Source: Rhodophyticola sp017644125
Lineage (GTDB): Bacteria; Pseudomonadota; Alphaproteobacteria; Rhodobacterales; Rhodobacteraceae
Reading direction: 5' to 3' (one strand)
Assembly (NCBI RefSeq): GCF_042140125.1
Contig: NZ_CP159473.1
DNA length: 64,000 nt
How positions within the stretch are numbered: position 1 is the stretch's first letter; the number at the start of each line of letters is the position of its first letter. Position numbers and translations under genes: made by a program. The notes below the pieces were generated by a model, which was not told where the DNA came from, searched no databases, and worked only from the letters and a program-made list of their open reading frames with translations. Shown here piece by piece: positions 7,919 to 15,788 of the stretch.

Positions 7919-9052
7919 ATGGCGCCATCCATGCCGCCCTTTTCCATGGGCATCGAGGAAGAATACCTGCTGGTCGACAGCCAGTCCCTTGATCTGGTCG
8001 AGGCGCCCGAGGCCCTGATGGAGGCATGCAAGGCCGAGCTTGAAGGCCAGGTCAGCCCGGAATTCCTGGCCTGCCAGATCGAGATCGGCACCAAGGTCTG
8101 CGCGAATATCGCAGAGGCGCGGGAGGATCTGAAGCGGCTCCGCGCCTGCGTGGCGAAACAGGCCGCAACCTTCGACATGGCGCCGATCGCGGTGTCCTGC
8201 CACCCGTTCGCGGACTGGAAGCATCAGACCCATACGGACAAGGAGCGCTACAACACGCTTGAGAGGGATCTGGCCGGTGTAGCTCGGCGGATGCTGATCT
8301 GCGGGATGCATGTGCATGTAGGGCTGGATGACAACGACCTGCGCAACGACCTGATGGGGCAGTTGAGCTATTTCCTGCCGCATCTTCTGGCGCTGTCGAC
8401 CTCGTCGCCCTACTGGCAGGGGCAGGATACGGGGCTTGCCAGCTATCGGCTGACGATTTTCGACAATCTGCCGCGCACCGGGCTACCGCCGCATTTCGAC
8501 AGCTGGTCGGATTATCGCCGGTCGGTGGATGCGATCATCGAACTGGGGCTGGTGGAGGATTCCTCGAAGATCTGGTGGGATCTGCGCCCTTCGCACCAGT
8601 TCCCGACGCTGGAGACCCGGATTTGCGATGTGATGCCGCGGCTGGAACACACGATTTCGGTGGCGGCACTGATCCAGAGCCTTGCGCGGATGCTGACGCG
8701 GCTGCGGCAGAAAAACCAGCGCTGGCGGCTGTATGACCGGTTTCTGGTGGGCGAGAACCGGTGGCGCGCGCAACGCTACGGGGTGGGTGACGGGCTGATC
8801 GATTTCGGGCGGCGCGCGCTGGTGCCGATGACCGAATTGCTCGACGAGATCATCGAGCTGGTGCAGGAGGACGCCGAGGCGCTTGGCTGTCTGGCCGAGG
8901 TCGAGGGGGCGCGGAACATCCTGCGCGACGGCACCAGTTCGGAGCGTCAGCGCGGCGTCTATGACGGCGCGCGGGTCGCCGAACGGGATCATGACGAGGC
9001 GATGCGCGACGTGGTGCGGCATTTGATCGAGGAGTATCATGCCGACCTGTGA
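7919..9052 (+). CDS. Carboxylate-amine ligase, GCS2/YbdK family
   Basis: ATP-dependent carboxylate-amine ligase related to glutamate-cysteine ligase, 377 aa. Start at 7919 (MAPSMPPFSMGIEEEYLLVD) follows AAAAGGAG. The GIEEEYLL motif near the N-terminus is the family hallmark (acidic metal-binding residues), with further blocks CGMHVHVGLDD and DLRPSHQFPTLETRICDVMP. YbdK-type enzymes have weak glutamate-cysteine ligase activity in vitro; the physiological substrate is not settled, so I do not call it gshA. It ends 67 bp before the acyl-CoA dehydrogenase gene. Confidence 0.9.
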   Translation: MAPSMPPFSMGIEEEYLLVDSQSLDLVEAPEALMEACKAELEGQVSPEFLACQIEIGTKVCANIAEAREDLKRLRACVAKQAATFDMAPIAVSCHPFADWKHQTHTDKERYNTLERDLAGVARRMLICGMHVHVGLDDNDLRNDLMGQLSYFLPHLLALSTSSPYWQGQDTGLASYRLTIFDNLPRTGLPPHFDSWSDYRRSVDAIIELGLVEDSSKIWWDLRPSHQFPTLETRICDVMPRLEHTISVAALIQSLARMLTRLRQKNQRWRLYDRFLVGENRWRAQRYGVGDGLIDFGRRALVPMTELLDEIIELVQEDAEALGCLAEVEGARNILRDGTSSERQRGVYDGARVAERDHDEAMRDVVRHLIEEYHADL

Positions 9053-9119
9053 GGGCTTGCAATAGTTCTGCAACAATCGCTAATTAAACAATCGTTCAAT
9101 TCATCGAGGGAGGGAGTCG

Positions 9120-10265
9120 ATGGACTTCGCACTGACGGAGGAGCAGGAGGCGATTTTCGAGATGGCGCGCGGGTTCGGATCCGAGCATATCGCGCCCCAT
9201 GCCCAGGCCTGGGAGAGCGACGGGACGATCCCGAAAGAGCTTTGGCCGAAGCTGGCCGAACTCGGGTTCGGCGGGCTTTACGTCTCGGAGGAGAACGGCG
9301 GATCGGGCCTGTCCCGACTGGATGCGACGCTGGTGTTCGAGGCGCTGTCGATGGCCTGCCCCTCGGTCGCGGCGTTTCTGTCGATCCACAACATGTGCGC
9401 CGCAATGGTGGAAAAATTCGGCAGCCCCGACCTGAAGGCCCGGTTTCTGCCCAGGGCCATCGCGATGGAGAGCTTTCTTGCCTATTGCCTGACCGAACCC
9501 GGCAGCGGCTCGGACGCGGCGGCCCTGGAGACCCGCGCGGAACGGACCAATGACGGCTACCGGCTGACCGGCACCAAGGCGTTCATCTCGGGCGGGGGCT
9601 ATGCGGATGCCTATATCGTCATGTGCCGGACCGGCGAGGGCGGGCCGCGGGGCATATCCTCCATCATCGTGGAGGACGGGGCGCCGGGGCTGAGCTTCGG
9701 CGGGCTGGAGGAGAAAATGGGCTGGCGGTCGCAGCCCACGCGGCAGGTGCAGCTGGACGATTGCGCCGTGCCGGCCGAGAACCTGCTGGGAGAAGAGGGC
9801 AAGGGTTTCAGCTATGCGATGGCGGGGCTGGACGGGGGCCGGCTGAACATCGCGGCCTGTTCGCTTGGCGCGGCGCAGGCGGCGCTGGAGGCCACGCTGG
9901 CCTATATGGGCGAACGGACGGCCTTCGGGCAGCCGATCGACCAGTTTCAGGCGTTGCAGTTCCGGCTTGCCGATATGGAGATCGAGCTTCAGGCGGCGCG
10001 CGTGTTCCTGCGGCAGGCGGCGTGGAAGCTGGATCATGGCGCGGCGGATGCCTCCAAGCATTGCGCGATGGCGAAGAAATTCGTGACCGAGGCGGGAAGC
10101 CGCATCGCCGATCAATGCCTGCAACTGCATGGCGGTTACGGCTATCTGGCCGATTACGGGGTGGAGAAGATCGTGCGCGATCTGCGGGTTCATCAGATCC
10201 TCGAAGGCACGAACGAGATCATGCGGGTGATCACCGCGCGGCATCTCTTGGCGGAGCGGGGCTAG
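9120..10265 (+). CDS. Acyl-CoA dehydrogenase, probable isobutyryl-CoA dehydrogenase
   Basis: FAD-dependent acyl-CoA dehydrogenase of 381 aa. The sequence MDFALTEEQEAIFEMARGFG starts the N-terminal helical domain; AYCLTEPGSGSDAAALETRA is the flavin/substrate signature, and the catalytic base is the Glu in HQILEGTNEIMRVITARH. A strong GAGGGAGGGAG ribosome binding site precedes the start. Directly followed by a 3-hydroxyisobutyryl-CoA hydrolase-like gene and mmsB, and near mmsA, so isobutyryl-CoA (from valine) is the likely substrate. The family is certain; substrate specificity rests on gene context. Confidence 0.94.
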   Translation: MDFALTEEQEAIFEMARGFGSEHIAPHAQAWESDGTIPKELWPKLAELGFGGLYVSEENGGSGLSRLDATLVFEALSMACPSVAAFLSIHNMCAAMVEKFGSPDLKARFLPRAIAMESFLAYCLTEPGSGSDAAALETRAERTNDGYRLTGTKAFISGGGYADAYIVMCRTGEGGPRGISSIIVEDGAPGLSFGGLEEKMGWRSQPTRQVQLDDCAVPAENLLGEEGKGFSYAMAGLDGGRLNIAACSLGAAQAALEATLAYMGERTAFGQPIDQFQALQFRLADMEIELQAARVFLRQAAWKLDHGAADASKHCAMAKKFVTEAGSRIADQCLQLHGGYGYLADYGVEKIVRDLRVHQILEGTNEIMRVITARHLLAERG

Positions 10266-10310
10266 GCCGCGCGCACCGGGCGGGCCGCAATGACTGAGGC
10301 AGGGGGTTTG

Positions 10311-11348
10311 ATGAGCACCGATATCCATATCCGCATCGAGGGCCGCGCGGGGCGGATCACGCTGAACCGGCCGGACGCGCTGAACGCGGTGACCCACGAG
10401 ATGTGTCTGGCGATCGAAGAGGCGCTGATGGCCTGGGAGGGGGACCCGGCCATAGCCCTGCTGGTGATCGACGGCACCGGCGAGCGGGCGTTCAGCGCCG
10501 GCGGCGACCTGATGCAGATGTACGAGACCGGCACGCGGGGCGATTTCGGCTACGGGCGCAGGTTCTGGGCCGATGAATACCGGATGAACCGGCGGATGTT
10601 CGAATTTCCGAAACCGGTCGTGACCTTTCTGCACGGGTTCACCATGGGCGGCGGCGTCGGCGTCGGCTGCCACGGGTCGCACCGGATCGTCTGCGAGGAC
10701 AGCCAGATCGCGATGCCGGAATGCGGCATCGGGCTTGTGCCCGATGTGGGCGGCTCGCTGTTGCTGGCGCGCGCGCCGGGGCGCGTGGGCGAGTATCTGG
10801 GCGTGACCGGCACCCGGATGGGCCCGGGCTGCGCGATTTTCGCGGGCTTTGCCGATTACTACATTCCGCGCGCCGACTGGCCCCGGCTGATCGGGGTCTT
10901 GTGCGAAACCGGCGACTGGGACGCGGTGGACCGGAGCGCCCTGCCCCCGCCCGACAGCCCGCTGGCCGCGATGCAGGCCGATATAGACGACAGCTTTGCC
11001 GGGGAAACCCTGCGCGATATCCTGACGATGCTGGAGTTTCGGGACACGGAGTTCGCCCGCGAGAGCCTGAAGAAGATCGCGCGCAATGCGCCCCTGTCCA
11101 TGGCCTGCACGGTGGAGCTGGTGCATCGGGCGCGCAGCCGGGACCGGATCGACGAGGCACTGATGCAGGAATACCGCTTTACCTCGCGGTCGATGGAACA
11201 GGGCGATTTTCTGGAAGGCATCCGCGCCCAGATCATCGACAAGGACCGCACACCGAAATGGGCCCATGCGGCGGCCCGGGATGTGACGCCGGTGGAGGTG
11301 GCGCAGATGCTGCGCCCGGTTCCGGCGGCGGACGCACCGGATATCTAG
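10311..11348 (+). CDS. 3-hydroxyisobutyryl-CoA hydrolase-like (crotonase superfamily)
   Basis: Crotonase-fold enzyme of 345 aa (352 if an upstream ATG at 10290 is used). AGGGGG just ahead supports 10311. Length and the block AMPECGIGLVPDVGGSLLLA match 3-hydroxyisobutyryl-CoA hydrolase, which carries the catalytic Glu and Asp in MPE-GIG-PDVGGS; ordinary enoyl-CoA hydratases are about 260 aa. Oxyanion-hole loops are RAFSAGGDLMQMYETG and FTMGGGVGVGCHG. It would release 3-hydroxyisobutyrate for the next gene product, MmsB. Part of the acd-HIBCH-mmsB transcript (gap to mmsB 18 bp). An enoyl-CoA hydratase role cannot be fully excluded. Confidence 0.9.
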   Translation: MSTDIHIRIEGRAGRITLNRPDALNAVTHEMCLAIEEALMAWEGDPAIALLVIDGTGERAFSAGGDLMQMYETGTRGDFGYGRRFWADEYRMNRRMFEFPKPVVTFLHGFTMGGGVGVGCHGSHRIVCEDSQIAMPECGIGLVPDVGGSLLLARAPGRVGEYLGVTGTRMGPGCAIFAGFADYYIPRADWPRLIGVLCETGDWDAVDRSALPPPDSPLAAMQADIDDSFAGETLRDILTMLEFRDTEFARESLKKIARNAPLSMACTVELVHRARSRDRIDEALMQEYRFTSRSMEQGDFLEGIRAQIIDKDRTPKWAHAAARDVTPVEVAQMLRPVPAADAPDI

Positions 11349-11366
11349 CAACAGGGACATTACGCC

Positions 11367-12239
11367 ATGAAGATCGGGTTTATCGGGTTGGGAAACATGG
11401 GCGCGCCGATGGCGGCCAATCTGGCGGCGGCGGGCCATCGGGTGACCGGGTTCGACCTTGTGGCCGAATGCCCCGAGGGGGTGAGCCAGGCCCGCAGCGC
11501 GGCCGAGGCCGCGGGCGACCGGGATGTGGTGATCACGATGCTGCCCAATGGCGCGATCCTGCGCCGGGTGGCCGACGAGATCCTGCCGGCGATGCGGCCG
11601 GGCGCGGTGCTGGTGGATTGCTCCACCGTGGAGGTGGACGCGGCCCGCGACGTGGCGGGCGCAGCAGAGGCGGCGGGTCTCGGGTTTCTCGACGCGCCGG
11701 TCTCCGGCGGGGTTGGCGGCGCGGCGGCGGGCACGCTGACCTTCATGGTGGGCGGCAGCGACGCGGCATTCGAGACCGCCAGACCGCTTTTCGACATCAT
11801 GGGCCAGAAAGCGGTGCATTGCGGCGGCGCGGGAAACGGACAGGCGGCGAAGATCTGCAACAACATGATCCTCGGCGTGACCATGATCGCCACCTGCGAA
11901 GCCTTCGCGCTGGCCGACAAGCTGGGGCTGGACCGGCAGGCGATGTTCGATGTGGTCAGCACCTCGTCGGGGTATAGCTGGACGATGAACGCCTATTGCC
12001 CGGCCCCCGGCATCGGCCCGCAGAGCCCCGCCGACAACGGCTACAAACCCGGCTTCGCGGCGGACCTGATGCTGAAGGATCTGCGCCTGAGCCAGCAGGC
12101 CGCCGAGGCCGCGGATGCCGACACGCCCATGGGTCAGGCGGCGATGGCGCTCTATCAGCGGTTCGTGGAGGAAGAAGGCGGCGCGGGCCGCGATTTCTCC
12201 GCCATGCTGCCCCGGTTCGAAGGGCGCGGACGCGGCTAG
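11367..12239 (+). CDS. mmsB: 3-hydroxyisobutyrate dehydrogenase
   Basis: NAD-dependent oxidation of 3-hydroxyisobutyrate to methylmalonate semialdehyde, the substrate of MmsA. The 290-aa product has the N-terminal Rossmann motif GFIGLGNMGAPMAANLAAAG, the substrate block DAPVSGGVGGAAAGTLTFMV and the catalytic Lys in GQAAKICNNMILG. Placed 18 bp behind the CoA-hydrolase gene. Its stop codon overlaps the convergent SRPBCC gene by 4 bp (12236-12239). Confidence 0.96.
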   Translation: MKIGFIGLGNMGAPMAANLAAAGHRVTGFDLVAECPEGVSQARSAAEAAGDRDVVITMLPNGAILRRVADEILPAMRPGAVLVDCSTVEVDAARDVAGAAEAAGLGFLDAPVSGGVGGAAAGTLTFMVGGSDAAFETARPLFDIMGQKAVHCGGAGNGQAAKICNNMILGVTMIATCEAFALADKLGLDRQAMFDVVSTSSGYSWTMNAYCPAPGIGPQSPADNGYKPGFAADLMLKDLRLSQQAAEAADADTPMGQAAMALYQRFVEEEGGAGRDFSAMLPRFEGRGRG

Positions 12240-12739
12240 GACATCCCGGGGATCAGCCGGTCGAGCTGCCGGTAGCTTTGCTCCATCCCGTCGGTCATGC
12301 CGGTTTCAAGCGCGGCCCGGCAGGCTTCGGGCGAGGCAAAGGCGATCCGGGTGGTCAGGACCGTTTCCGGACCATCCTCAGCGAAATCGATGGTGATGAT
12401 GCTGGGCGGCCCCATCTCCCCGCCCATGGTGCCGGGATCGTAGATCTGCGTTTCCACCAGCCGGGCGTGGGTGACGACCTCCAGAAACTCTCCGTGAAAG
12501 CCGAAAATGGCGCCATCGGCCTCGTTCCGCCATTGCCAGCGATAGGCGCCGCCCACGCGCAGGTCCATCTCGCAGACCGGCATGGTCCATCCGGGCGGGC
12601 CAAGCAACCAGCGCTGCATCAGCGCCGGTTCGGTATAGGCCCGGAAGACCAGAGCGCGCGGCGCGGCGAACCGGCGGGTGACGAGGATTTCGGCATCGCC
12701 CGGCTGTGTGACCCGGGCCTTGTTCGAAGGGGTGGTCAT
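12236..12739 (-). CDS. SRPBCC (AHSA1-like) domain protein
   Basis: 167-aa START/AHSA1-type helix-grip protein. It shows the usual features: EILVTRRFAAPRALVFRAYT at the N-terminus, then MQRWLLGPPGW and a C-terminal helix ending in ESYRQLDRL-type sequence. It overlaps the upstream ArsR gene by 4 bp, a recurrent ArsR-SRPBCC pairing. In that pairing the SRPBCC protein is thought to bind a hydrophobic ligand, but the ligand is not known. Cytoplasmic; no catalytic residues can be named. Confidence 0.9.
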   Translation of the reverse strand: MTTPSNKARVTQPGDAEILVTRRFAAPRALVFRAYTEPALMQRWLLGPPGWTMPVCEMDLRVGGAYRWQWRNEADGAIFGFHGEFLEVVTHARLVETQIYDPGTMGGEMGPPSIITIDFAEDGPETVLTTRIAFASPEACRAALETGMTDGMEQSYRQLDRLIPGMS

Positions 12740-13080
12740 GTGTCGTCTCCGGTCTGATTGGGGGGAGCGTCCTGCATCTCGGCCAGAAGCGCGTCCAGCC
12801 GGGCGTAGGTCTGCTCGAACGCGGCGCGGACATCTTCCAGCCAGTCCCGCGCGGGGGTCAGCGCCTCGGCCTTCAGGGCCCGCGGACGGGACTGGCCCAC
12901 AACCCGCGCCTCGATCAGCCCCGCCTCCTCCAGCACCTTGAGATGGCGGGACATGGCGGGCTGGCTGATGCGGGAAAGCGCGCGCAGTTGGTTGACGGTC
13001 GCCTCCCCGCTGGCGAGCCTTGCGAGGATCGCGCGCCGGGTGGGATCGGACAGCGCGGCGAAGGTTCGGTCAAGCTGCAT
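12736..13080 (-). CDS. ArsR-family regulator
   Basis: 114-aa winged-helix repressor. MQLDRTFAALSDPTRRAILA opens the ArsR fold and SRISQPAMSRHLKVLEEAGL is the recognition helix region. No cysteine pair of the metal-sensing CxC type is present, so it belongs to the non-metal branch linked to SRPBCC partners. It overlaps the downstream SRPBCC gene by 4 bp. An AT-rich dyad at 13093-13122 directly upstream is a likely autoregulatory operator. Confidence 0.93.
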   Translation of the reverse strand: MQLDRTFAALSDPTRRAILARLASGEATVNQLRALSRISQPAMSRHLKVLEEAGLIEARVVGQSRPRALKAEALTPARDWLEDVRAAFEQTYARLDALLAEMQDAPPNQTGDDT

Positions 13081-13092
13081 GGCATGGGCATC

Positions 13093-13122
13093 CTGTTAAA
13101 TGCATATATGCTTATATAACAG
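13093..13122. promoter_or_regulatory. Candidate ArsR operator
   Basis: CTGTTA (13093-13098) is mirrored by TAACAG (13117-13122), and inside lies the exact palindrome GCATATATGC (13102-13111). It begins 13 bp upstream of the arsR-type start codon, in a strikingly AT-rich island in GC-rich DNA. Dimeric ArsR proteins bind such dyads; the assignment is by position. Confidence 0.55.
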
Positions 13123-13135
13123 ATTCGCTATGTAA

Positions 13136-13180
13136 TGTCTCCTGGAAGAATGTCTCCTGGAAGATAGTGTCTTCTGGAAA
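13136..13180. repeat. Three tandem copies of a TGTCTCCTGGAAGA-like unit
   Basis: Copies start at 13136, 13151 and 13168; the first two are identical over 14 bases and the third differs at one base in its first 12 (TGTCTTCTGGAA). Periods are 15 and 17. It lies between arsR and the DUF2852 genes and is not coding in any convincing frame. Function unknown; iterated regulator sites or replication slippage are both possible. Confidence 0.6.
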
Positions 13181-13199
13181 GCCGGATGCGGCATCCGGC
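13181..13199. repeat. Near-continuous palindrome
   Basis: GCCGGATGC and GCATCCGGC are exact complements around a single G. It immediately abuts the third copy of the preceding repeat. It may be an operator or a compact hairpin; no U tract follows on the + strand. Confidence 0.5.
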
Positions 13200-13317
13200 A
13201 CGGGAGGGTCGCGGGCAGACCGATGCACCCGATCACCCCCTCCTTCGGGCCGTATGTAAAAAAGATTCACTTTTTGACATGCGCCCTCTTGCGCGGCGCG
13301 GGCGGAATGCCATATGA

Positions 13318-13338
13318 GTTAATGTGATTAACATTAAC
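13318..13338. promoter_or_regulatory. Inverted repeat upstream of the DUF2852 genes
   Basis: Perfect 8-bp arms GTTAATGT (13318-13325) and ACATTAAC (13331-13338) around GATTA. It ends 29 bp before the start of the first DUF2852 gene, just ahead of AAAGGAGCAC. This is the size and spacing of a dimeric repressor site close to the transcription start. A TTGACA at 13274-13279 has no clear -10 partner. Confidence 0.55.
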
Positions 13339-13367
13339 ATCCAAGCACGGATAAAGGAGCACAGCAA

Positions 13368-13778
13368 ATGTCTACAACAGCCGCCCACGTCGAAACCGCC
13401 CAAGGCTGGTTTTCGCGTTCCGAGGCCTGGCTTGACAGCAAAGGCAAAGGTGCCTGGATCGCTGCCATGATCCTTGGCTTCATCTTCTTCTGGCCCATCG
13501 GGCTGGCCCTTCTGTTCTATATGATCTGGAGCAAACGCATGTTCAACGGTTCCTGCAAATCCCGCCGTCTTGCCCATATGGGCAGCCACAACTTCCGCAG
13601 CTCGGGCAACACGGCGTTCGACAGCTACAAGGCCGATACGCTGCGGCGGCTGGAAGAGGAGCAGACCGCGTTCGAGGAATTCCTGCAACGCCTGCGGGAT
13701 GCCAAGGACAAGGCCGAGTTCGACCAGTTCATGAACGACCGCAAGAAGCCGGCAACGGCCGACGAGTCCGACGACTGA
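13368..13778 (+). CDS. DUF2852 membrane-associated protein
   Basis: 136-aa protein of the DUF2852 family. One hydrophobic segment (WIAAMILGFIFFWPIGLALL, about residues 30-50) is followed by a charged, probably coiled-coil C-terminus (NTAFDSYKADTLRRLEEEQT to EFDQFMNDR). AAAGGAG precedes the start. A shorter-signature paralog follows 82 bp downstream with the same C-terminal pattern. The family occurs widely in Rhodobacterales and its function is not known to me. Confidence 0.85.
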   Translation: MSTTAAHVETAQGWFSRSEAWLDSKGKGAWIAAMILGFIFFWPIGLALLFYMIWSKRMFNGSCKSRRLAHMGSHNFRSSGNTAFDSYKADTLRRLEEEQTAFEEFLQRLRDAKDKAEFDQFMNDRKKPATADESDD

Positions 13779-13860
13779 CGTGAAATGCCGGGCCCGCGGA
13801 AAGCGGGTCCGGCGATCCTTTATTGCGGATATTGGCCGCGCGTTCTGAAGGAAAGACATC

Positions 13861-14334
13861 ATGACCACCAACAGTGGAGCCTCTTCATCATCTGCAGTGC
13901 CGAGCCAGCGCATCCCGGTCCCGGTGCAGATCCTCTCGATCCTCGTCTATGGCGGTTTCGCGATTTCGGTTTCGATCGTGGCGATGGCGCTGTTCGGCCT
14001 GATCGGGGTTTTTCTGGCCGTTCTCTTCGCCTGGCAATGGGGCCGCATCCCAGCCCTGGGCGGCCGCATGAGCGTTGACGACGCGGTCGATCTGCTTCGC
14101 CCGGAGGTGGAGCGCAGCGCACCGAGATCGAGCGGCAACCAGAGCTTCGACTCCTATCGCGACCAGCTTCTCAACCGGCTTGAAAAGGAGCAGACGGAAT
14201 TCGAGGGCTTCCTGTCGCGGCTGCGCGCCGCCAAGGACACGTTCGAGTTCGACAGGTTCATGGATGACCGCGCCATGTCGCGGGGCCATGAGCAGAGCCG
14301 CCCGGCCGCAGCTCTCGTCCCCCACTCCGGCTGA
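13861..14334 (+). CDS. DUF2852-like paralog
   Basis: 157-aa protein whose C-terminal half (NQSFDSYRDQLLNRLEKEQT, then EFEGFLSRLRAAKDTFEFDR) aligns closely with the preceding gene, including the terminal MxDR. The N-terminal half differs: one long membrane segment (about residues 20-60) without the FWPIGLALL motif. GAAAGAC lies upstream of the ATG. The pair looks like a tandem duplication with a swapped or diverged membrane anchor. Function unknown. Confidence 0.8.
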   Translation: MTTNSGASSSSAVPSQRIPVPVQILSILVYGGFAISVSIVAMALFGLIGVFLAVLFAWQWGRIPALGGRMSVDDAVDLLRPEVERSAPRSSGNQSFDSYRDQLLNRLEKEQTEFEGFLSRLRAAKDTFEFDRFMDDRAMSRGHEQSRPAAALVPHSG

Positions 14335-14419
14335 GCGCAACGCGGTCCCGGGCCGGTCACAGCCCTCCCGGCTCCGGGGCCGCGACATCATTCATCTTGC
14401 AAAAGGTTCACGACCCCCC

Positions 14420-14872
14420 ATGTCCAGTTCCATGTCATTTTCTTCCCGCCTGCCCGACCCGCATTACCAGTCCGTCTTCTACGAGGGCGTACCCGCGAAA
14501 CGGTTTTTCGCCTGGCTGATCGATGTGGCGCTGATCACGCTGATCACGGTGACCCTGGGCATCCTGACGCTGACGCTGCTGTTCTTCCTGTGGCCGCTGG
14601 TCTATCTGACCGTGAGTTTCCTCTATCGCACGATCACCATCGCGGGCGGCTCCGCCACGCTTGGCATGCGGATCATGAACCTCCAGTTGCGCGGCCCCAC
14701 GGGCGAGCGGCTTTCGGCCGGCGAGGCGACGATCCACACGCTGACCTATCTCACCTGTTCGGCCTTCCTGCTGCCGCAACTGATCTCCGCGGTACTGATC
14801 GTGATCGGCGACAAACACCAGGGCCTGCATGACATGCTGATCGGATCGGCCGCCATCAACCGCCCCCGCTGA
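14420..14872 (+). CDS. RDD-family membrane protein
   Basis: 150-aa RDD-domain protein. The family Arg and two Asp positions are seen as GVPAKRFFAWLIDVALIT near the N-terminus and GDKHQGLHDMLIGSAAIN near the C-terminus. Two or three transmembrane helices (ITLITVTLGILTLTLLFFLW and FLLPQLISAVLIVIG). RDD proteins are of uncertain function, some being implicated in cation transport. It starts 85 bp after the DUF2852 pair on the same strand. Start at 14420 (MSSSMSF); MSFSSRL at 14432 is an alternative. Confidence 0.88.
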   Translation: MSSSMSFSSRLPDPHYQSVFYEGVPAKRFFAWLIDVALITLITVTLGILTLTLLFFLWPLVYLTVSFLYRTITIAGGSATLGMRIMNLQLRGPTGERLSAGEATIHTLTYLTCSAFLLPQLISAVLIVIGDKHQGLHDMLIGSAAINRPR

Positions 14873-14898
14873 CCGGATCATCGTTAACGAAACAAAAA

Positions 14899-14924
14899 CC
14901 AGTTGCCCCCAACCGGGCGACTGG
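14899..14924 (-). terminator. Rho-independent terminator on the minus strand
   Basis: Read on the minus strand, CCAGTCGCCC pairs with GGGCAACTGG (one G-U) across a 6-base loop and is followed by TTTTTG (complement of 14893-14898). This is a classic intrinsic terminator, but no minus-strand gene lies directly upstream; the nearest is dctM ending at 16330. On the + strand it is only a hairpin between the RDD gene and bpt. Confidence 0.6.
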
Positions 14925-14965
14925 TGCAGGCTTTGGCGTAACACGCGGACAACTCAGCCCTGGAT

Positions 14966-15785
14966 ATGCGCCACACCCTTCCGATTGCCACACAGTTCTA
15001 TGTGACAGCGCCGCAGACCTGCCCCTATCTGGATGGCCGGCGGGAGCGGAAACTGTTCACGGCGTTGCAGGGGGAACATGCGGGCAAGCTGAACGATGCC
15101 CTGTCCAAGCAGGGCTTTCGCCGGTCGCAGAACGTGCTTTACCGGCCATCCTGCGCGGATTGCTCGGCCTGTCTGTCGGCGCGGATCCGGGTGGCGGATT
15201 TCGAACCCTCGAAAAGCCAGCGCCGGTCGATCCGCCGCAACGCCCATCTGACCCGCACCGCGCGGTCGCCATGGGCGACCGAGGAACAATATGCCCTCTT
15301 CCGCCGCTATCTTCGACAGCCGCCATGCCGATGGCGGGATGGCGGATATGGATGTGTTCGAATTCGCCGCGATGATCGAGGAGACGCCGGTCCGGTCGCG
15401 GGTTGTGGAGTATCGCGACAGCACGACCGACGAGCTGACGGCGGTGTGCCTGACGGATGTGCTGGATGACGGGCTGAGCCTTGTCTACAGCTTCTTCCGG
15501 CCGGATCTGCCGGCCCAGTCGCTTGGCACCTATGTGATCCTCGACCATCTGGAAATCGCGCGCGAGGCGGGGCTGCCCCATGTCTATCTGGGCTATTGGG
15601 TGCCCGGCAGCAGCAAGATGGGCTACAAGGCCAACTTCTCCGCCCTGGAGATCTATCTCGATGGCGCGTGGCAGGATCTGGGTGACCCTGCGGAATACTC
15701 CAACCAGACCCATCCGCTCTCCGTTGATCCCATCGCGCAGCAGGTGGCGCAGATCAGCCTGCCCGACCTGCGCGCCGACGATTGA
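14966..15785 (+). pseudogene. bpt: Leucyl/aspartate-type aminoacyl-tRNA-protein transferase, frame-disrupted
   Basis: Bpt enzymes attach leucine to N-terminal Asp or Glu of proteins, feeding the ClpAPS N-degron pathway. The first part (MRHTLPIATQFYVTAPQTCP, YRPSCADCSACLSARIRV) and the second part (DSRHADGGMADMDVFEFAAM, then LGYWVPGSSKMGYKANFSAL) are in different frames. They join smoothly as RRYL-DSRHADGG if one T is removed from TATCTTCGAC at 15312-15313 (about residue 115). The corrected product would be 272 aa, the expected full length. Either a real +1 frameshift or a sequence error; nothing else in the gene is decayed. Confidence 0.88.
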
Positions 15786-15788
15786 GAC

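Noticed and set aside
13274..13279. TTGACA as a -35 for the DUF2852 genes
   Set aside because: No acceptable -10 at 16-18 bp spacing; sequence there is GC-rich. Not listed as a promoter.
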